This document shows positions 61,712-64,000 of a stretch of DNA of 64,000 nt, piece by piece. Both the position numbers and the translations under genes were made by a program. The notes under the pieces are model-generated. The model saw nothing but the letters and a program-made list of their open reading frames with translations. It had not been told where the DNA came from and made no database searches. Positions within the stretch are counted from its first letter, which is position 1. Every line of letters begins with the position of its first letter. The stretch is from UBA4782 sp034430215 (GTDB lineage Bacteria; Chloroflexota; Anaerolineae; Anaerolineales; Anaerolineaceae): positions 1 to 64,000 of the forward strand of contig DAOUFE010000007.1 in NCBI GenBank assembly GCA_034430215.1, written 5' to 3'.

Positions 61712-63131
61712 ATTCCACCCACAAGTGAATTACATTGGCTGTATTTTCTGTCACACGAGCCTGGTGGCTGGTACGAAATCCAGGTATCCAGATAATTTCA
61801 TCCTTTGCACAGATTAACGGCCATAAAGCTCTGGCTTCGCGAGGTAGTTTTTCATTGATCCAAAAATTTGACAGCTTGAGACCATTTCCATGCATCCCCA
61901 GGGGTTTAAAACGATCTCCTGGCAACCCATTGCGCACCATAAAGGTTCTCCCCGATTGTGCTTCGTCCAGAAAGGCATGACCACGTTGGTTCCATGCGGG
62001 GTGCATTCTGGCTGCTTCCGCGGAAATTACTTCAGCGCGAATAGATTTTCCATTTGCCAGGGGTATGCCTCCTGGAGCGGTTAAACTATCCTCTGGCTTC
62101 AGGGTTTGAAACCAATCAGAAATCAGAGTACAGAGGGTACTCCAATCATTAGTGATCAGGATATCATCTTCGATTCTTCGCAGCACGATCCCCTGTTCCA
62201 GTTCCAATTGGTTGGTTTGGGTTGGTTGGCGAATAAAAGATAACCCGCGTTGAATATTATCGAAAGAAAAATCACGGGCTTGTGGAATAAGATGTGCTAT
62301 CATCCGCCGAAACAGGCTGCTTTGCACACCTGGTTGCAATAAAAGGAATGATTCCTTCTGAAATTTAACCAGGTTATTAGTTATTTCAGGAGACAAATCT
62401 TTCCATGCTTTCTCCAAAATATCCTGTAGAAGATCATGATCATTGGATAATGTTATTGTGCTTCGCAGAAGAACTTTTTTAATATTGGGATTGTAAGTTT
62501 GTAAATATGGGATAAGCTCGTTACGCAGCCGGTTTCTGAAATAAGTATTTTCCAGGTTGCTCTTGTCAATGATAGGTTGAAGGTTATGCTTTGTACAATA
62601 TTCTATAATTTCAGATCGCCAGGTGTGTAACAGCGGTCGTACCAACGGGATATTTGAATCCCACTCTGGTAAAAACTGCCTCATCTTCATGCCCTTAAGA
62701 CCATTCAATCCAGATCCTCTTAGAAGATGCATCAACATGGTTTCTACCTGATCATCAGCAGTATGTGCTGTAACTACTGCTTGTGCATGATTTTGTCTTG
62801 CCACATCGAATAGAAATTGGTAACGAGCAATTCTTCCCGCTTCTTCAATGGATAACCTCTTTTGCCAGACAATCTCCATCACATCTACTTTCTTCGCCAC
62901 AAATGGCACTTTCCACGATTCGGTAATTGTTTTGACAAAGGAAGCATCCTCCCCAGATTCACTGCGTAGTTGATGGTCAAGATGCGCGACAATAATTGGA
63001 ATACCACAAGTGAATAATAAATGTGCCAGCGATAGACTATCTGGGCCACCGGATACACCTACCACAAGTGGATCGGTACAGTTAATGCAACATTCTTCAT
63101 GAAGAATTTGGATGATTAAGCGTAAATCCAT
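61710..63131 (-). CDS. tilS: tRNA(Ile)-lysidine synthase
   Basis: Modifies the wobble C of tRNA-Ile (CAU) to lysidine, an essential decoding step; cytoplasmic. The 473 residues have the PP-loop SGGPDSLSLAHLL near 27, HLDHQLR near 52 and AHTADDQVETMLMHLLRGSGL near 120 (given in parts), followed by substrate-binding and C-terminal domains with GDRFKPLGM near 410. It is a single minus-strand gene, divergent from the receiver-ParA gene, with an 80-base gap between them. Confidence 0.95.
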   Translation of the reverse strand: MDLRLIIQILHEECCINCTDPLVVGVSGGPDSLSLAHLLFTCGIPIIVAHLDHQLRSESGEDASFVKTITESWKVPFVAKKVDVMEIVWQKRLSIEEAGRIARYQFLFDVARQNHAQAVVTAHTADDQVETMLMHLLRGSGLNGLKGMKMRQFLPEWDSNIPLVRPLLHTWRSEIIEYCTKHNLQPIIDKSNLENTYFRNRLRNELIPYLQTYNPNIKKVLLRSTITLSNDHDLLQDILEKAWKDLSPEITNNLVKFQKESFLLLQPGVQSSLFRRMIAHLIPQARDFSFDNIQRGLSFIRQPTQTNQLELEQGIVLRRIEDDILITNDWSTLCTLISDWFQTLKPEDSLTAPGGIPLANGKSIRAEVISAEAARMHPAWNQRGHAFLDEAQSGRTFMVRNGLPGDRFKPLGMHGNGLKLSNFWINEKLPREARALWPLICAKDEIIWIPGFRTSHQARVTENTANVIHLWVE

Positions 63132-63214
63132 GATTTTGATTATACTTTAATCATATCGAGCCTGAAGCTAGCTTAATTAGGTCAAAATACCTCTGATGAA
63201 AGTGAAACCGGGTG

Positions 63215-64000
63215 ATGACAATGGGTGAACGAATATTAATTGTTGATGATGATTTCGAAACATTACGCATGGTTGGGTTGATGCTTCAGCGTCAAGGTTA
63301 CAGTATTATTGCTGCCAATAATGGCGAGCAGGCACTCCTCCAGGCCAAAAGTGAACGACCAGATCTAATCATTCTTGATATCATGATGCCTAGCATGGAT
63401 GGTTATCAGGTATGTCAACTTTTACGTGCAGACCCTCTTACTGAAAATATTCCGGTTTTAATGTTCACAGCAAAAAGCCAATTGGATGATAAAATAGCTG
63501 GTTATGACGCTGGTGCTGATGATTACCTCACAAAACCAGTTCATCCGGCCGAATTGATCGCTCATATTAAAGCTCTCCTTGCAAGGCGCACACCTCGCCC
63601 ACTTTCACCTGTTCCAACCATTGAAAAGGGAAAAATGATTGGCATTCTTGGAGCGAAAGGTGGTCTGGGTGTATCGGCTCTGACCCTTAACCTGGCGATC
63701 AGTATTGCCCAAAAAAGCAAGACAAATATTGTGGCAGCCGAAACCCATCCCGGAAATGGCTCATGGGCGATTGATCTGGGTTTCATGAATCCGAATGGAT
63801 TAAATAATCTGCTAAACATGAAAACTCATGATATCAACCGGGATTCCATAGAAAAGCAATTGGTAAAAATTACCTATGGTCCCCGGCTGCTGCTTGCAGG
63901 CAATAATCTCTCTGATGGAAATCTGGCAACTGAAGTTTCCAAAATGGAAATGATCATCCAACATTTACCTCAAATTGGAGAGCTGGTTCTGGTGGATTTT
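63215..64000 (+). CDS. Receiver-ParA/MinD fusion protein, CpaE-like (3' end beyond window)
   Basis: Incomplete at the window edge; about 262 residues visible. An N-terminal response-regulator receiver domain (ERILIVDDDFETLR, then LIILDIMMPSMDGYQV with the phospho-acceptor Asp, then TKP) covers about 1-120. A ParA/MinD-type ATPase domain follows, starting KMIGILGAKGGLGVSALTLNL, a deviant Walker A with the signature Lys. This order is that of CpaE/TadZ proteins, which place Tad/Flp pilus or related machinery. Starts at 63215 and 63221 are both possible; GGGTG six bases before 63221 favours that one. Pilus genes, if any, would lie beyond 64000. Confidence 0.85.
   Translation, partial: MTMGERILIVDDDFETLRMVGLMLQRQGYSIIAANNGEQALLQAKSERPDLIILDIMMPSMDGYQVCQLLRADPLTENIPVLMFTAKSQLDDKIAGYDAGADDYLTKPVHPAELIAHIKALLARRTPRPLSPVPTIEKGKMIGILGAKGGLGVSALTLNLAISIAQKSKTNIVAAETHPGNGSWAIDLGFMNPNGLNNLLNMKTHDINRDSIEKQLVKITYGPRLLLAGNNLSDGNLATEVSKMEMIIQHLPQIGELVLVDF

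Overview
The window looks like a piece of chromosome from an anaerobic, sugar-fermenting bacterium, most probably a member of the Chloroflexota (Anaerolineae type). This is inference from content: periplasmic or lipoprotein enzymes with Thr/Pro-rich linkers, several glycosidases, a tungsten-type aldehyde:ferredoxin oxidoreductase, a membrane-bound group 4 [NiFe] hydrogenase, SelB, and no sign of an aerobic respiratory chain. No rRNA, tRNA, CRISPR array, insertion sequence or prophage was recognised.

Layout. 1-9.7 kb (+): a beta-glucoside/cello-oligosaccharide locus with two ABC sugar permeases, a clan GH-A lipoprotein, a GH94 phosphorylase, a GH3 lipoprotein, a cupin and a GH1 beta-glucosidase. 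9.8-15.1 kb: a small membrane protein, glmS (-), a decayed DEAD-box helicase pseudogene (-), and a NarX/NarL-like kinase-regulator pair (+). 15.4-24.6 kb (+): one probable operon with a four-cluster ferredoxin, a tungsten/molybdenum aldehyde oxidoreductase, a MoaD-like protein with an unusual tail, and seven subunits of an ion-pumping group 4 hydrogenase, closed by a strong bidirectional terminator. 24.7-29.9 kb (-): a DrrA-type ABC exporter with two ABC-2 permeases, and a GAF-SpoIIE phosphatase. 30.3-39.0 kb (-): an operon reading from an unknown protein through dihydropyrimidinase, three complex-I-like membrane proteins whose key lysines look lost, and a long coiled-coil protein, to SelB. 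39.1-40.4 kb (+): tyrS.

40.5-56.4 kb (-): a nucleobase-catabolism region. It reads from 8-oxoguanine deaminase and adenine deaminase through a GntR/UTRA regulator, two carbamoyltransferases (PyrB-like and YgeW-like) and carbamate kinase. After a terminator it continues with a BMP-family nucleoside ABC importer, a threonine-synthase-like enzyme, a GT2 glycosyltransferase and an orphan fold-type II PLP enzyme. The first gene has a good sigma-70 promoter that places transcription start on the ATG (predicted leaderless), next to a perfect GntR-type operator. 56.5-64 kb: a kinase-like membrane protein with Gln in place of the phospho-acceptor His, a LysM protein, a LytR-CpsA-Psr protein and a catalytically degenerate tyrosine recombinase (all +), tilS (-), and a receiver-ParA (CpaE-like) protein cut by the window end.

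How it may work together (inference). Sugars are imported and cleaved partly by phosphorolysis. Aldehyde oxidation by AOR gives reduced ferredoxin, which the hydrogenase re-oxidises to H2 while pumping ions. Purines are imported or salvaged, deaminated, and, by enzymes partly outside this window, broken down to carbamoyl-amino acids. From these a YgeW-type carbamoyltransferase plus carbamate kinase could recover ATP. The dihydropyrimidinase operon next door could belong to the same metabolism.
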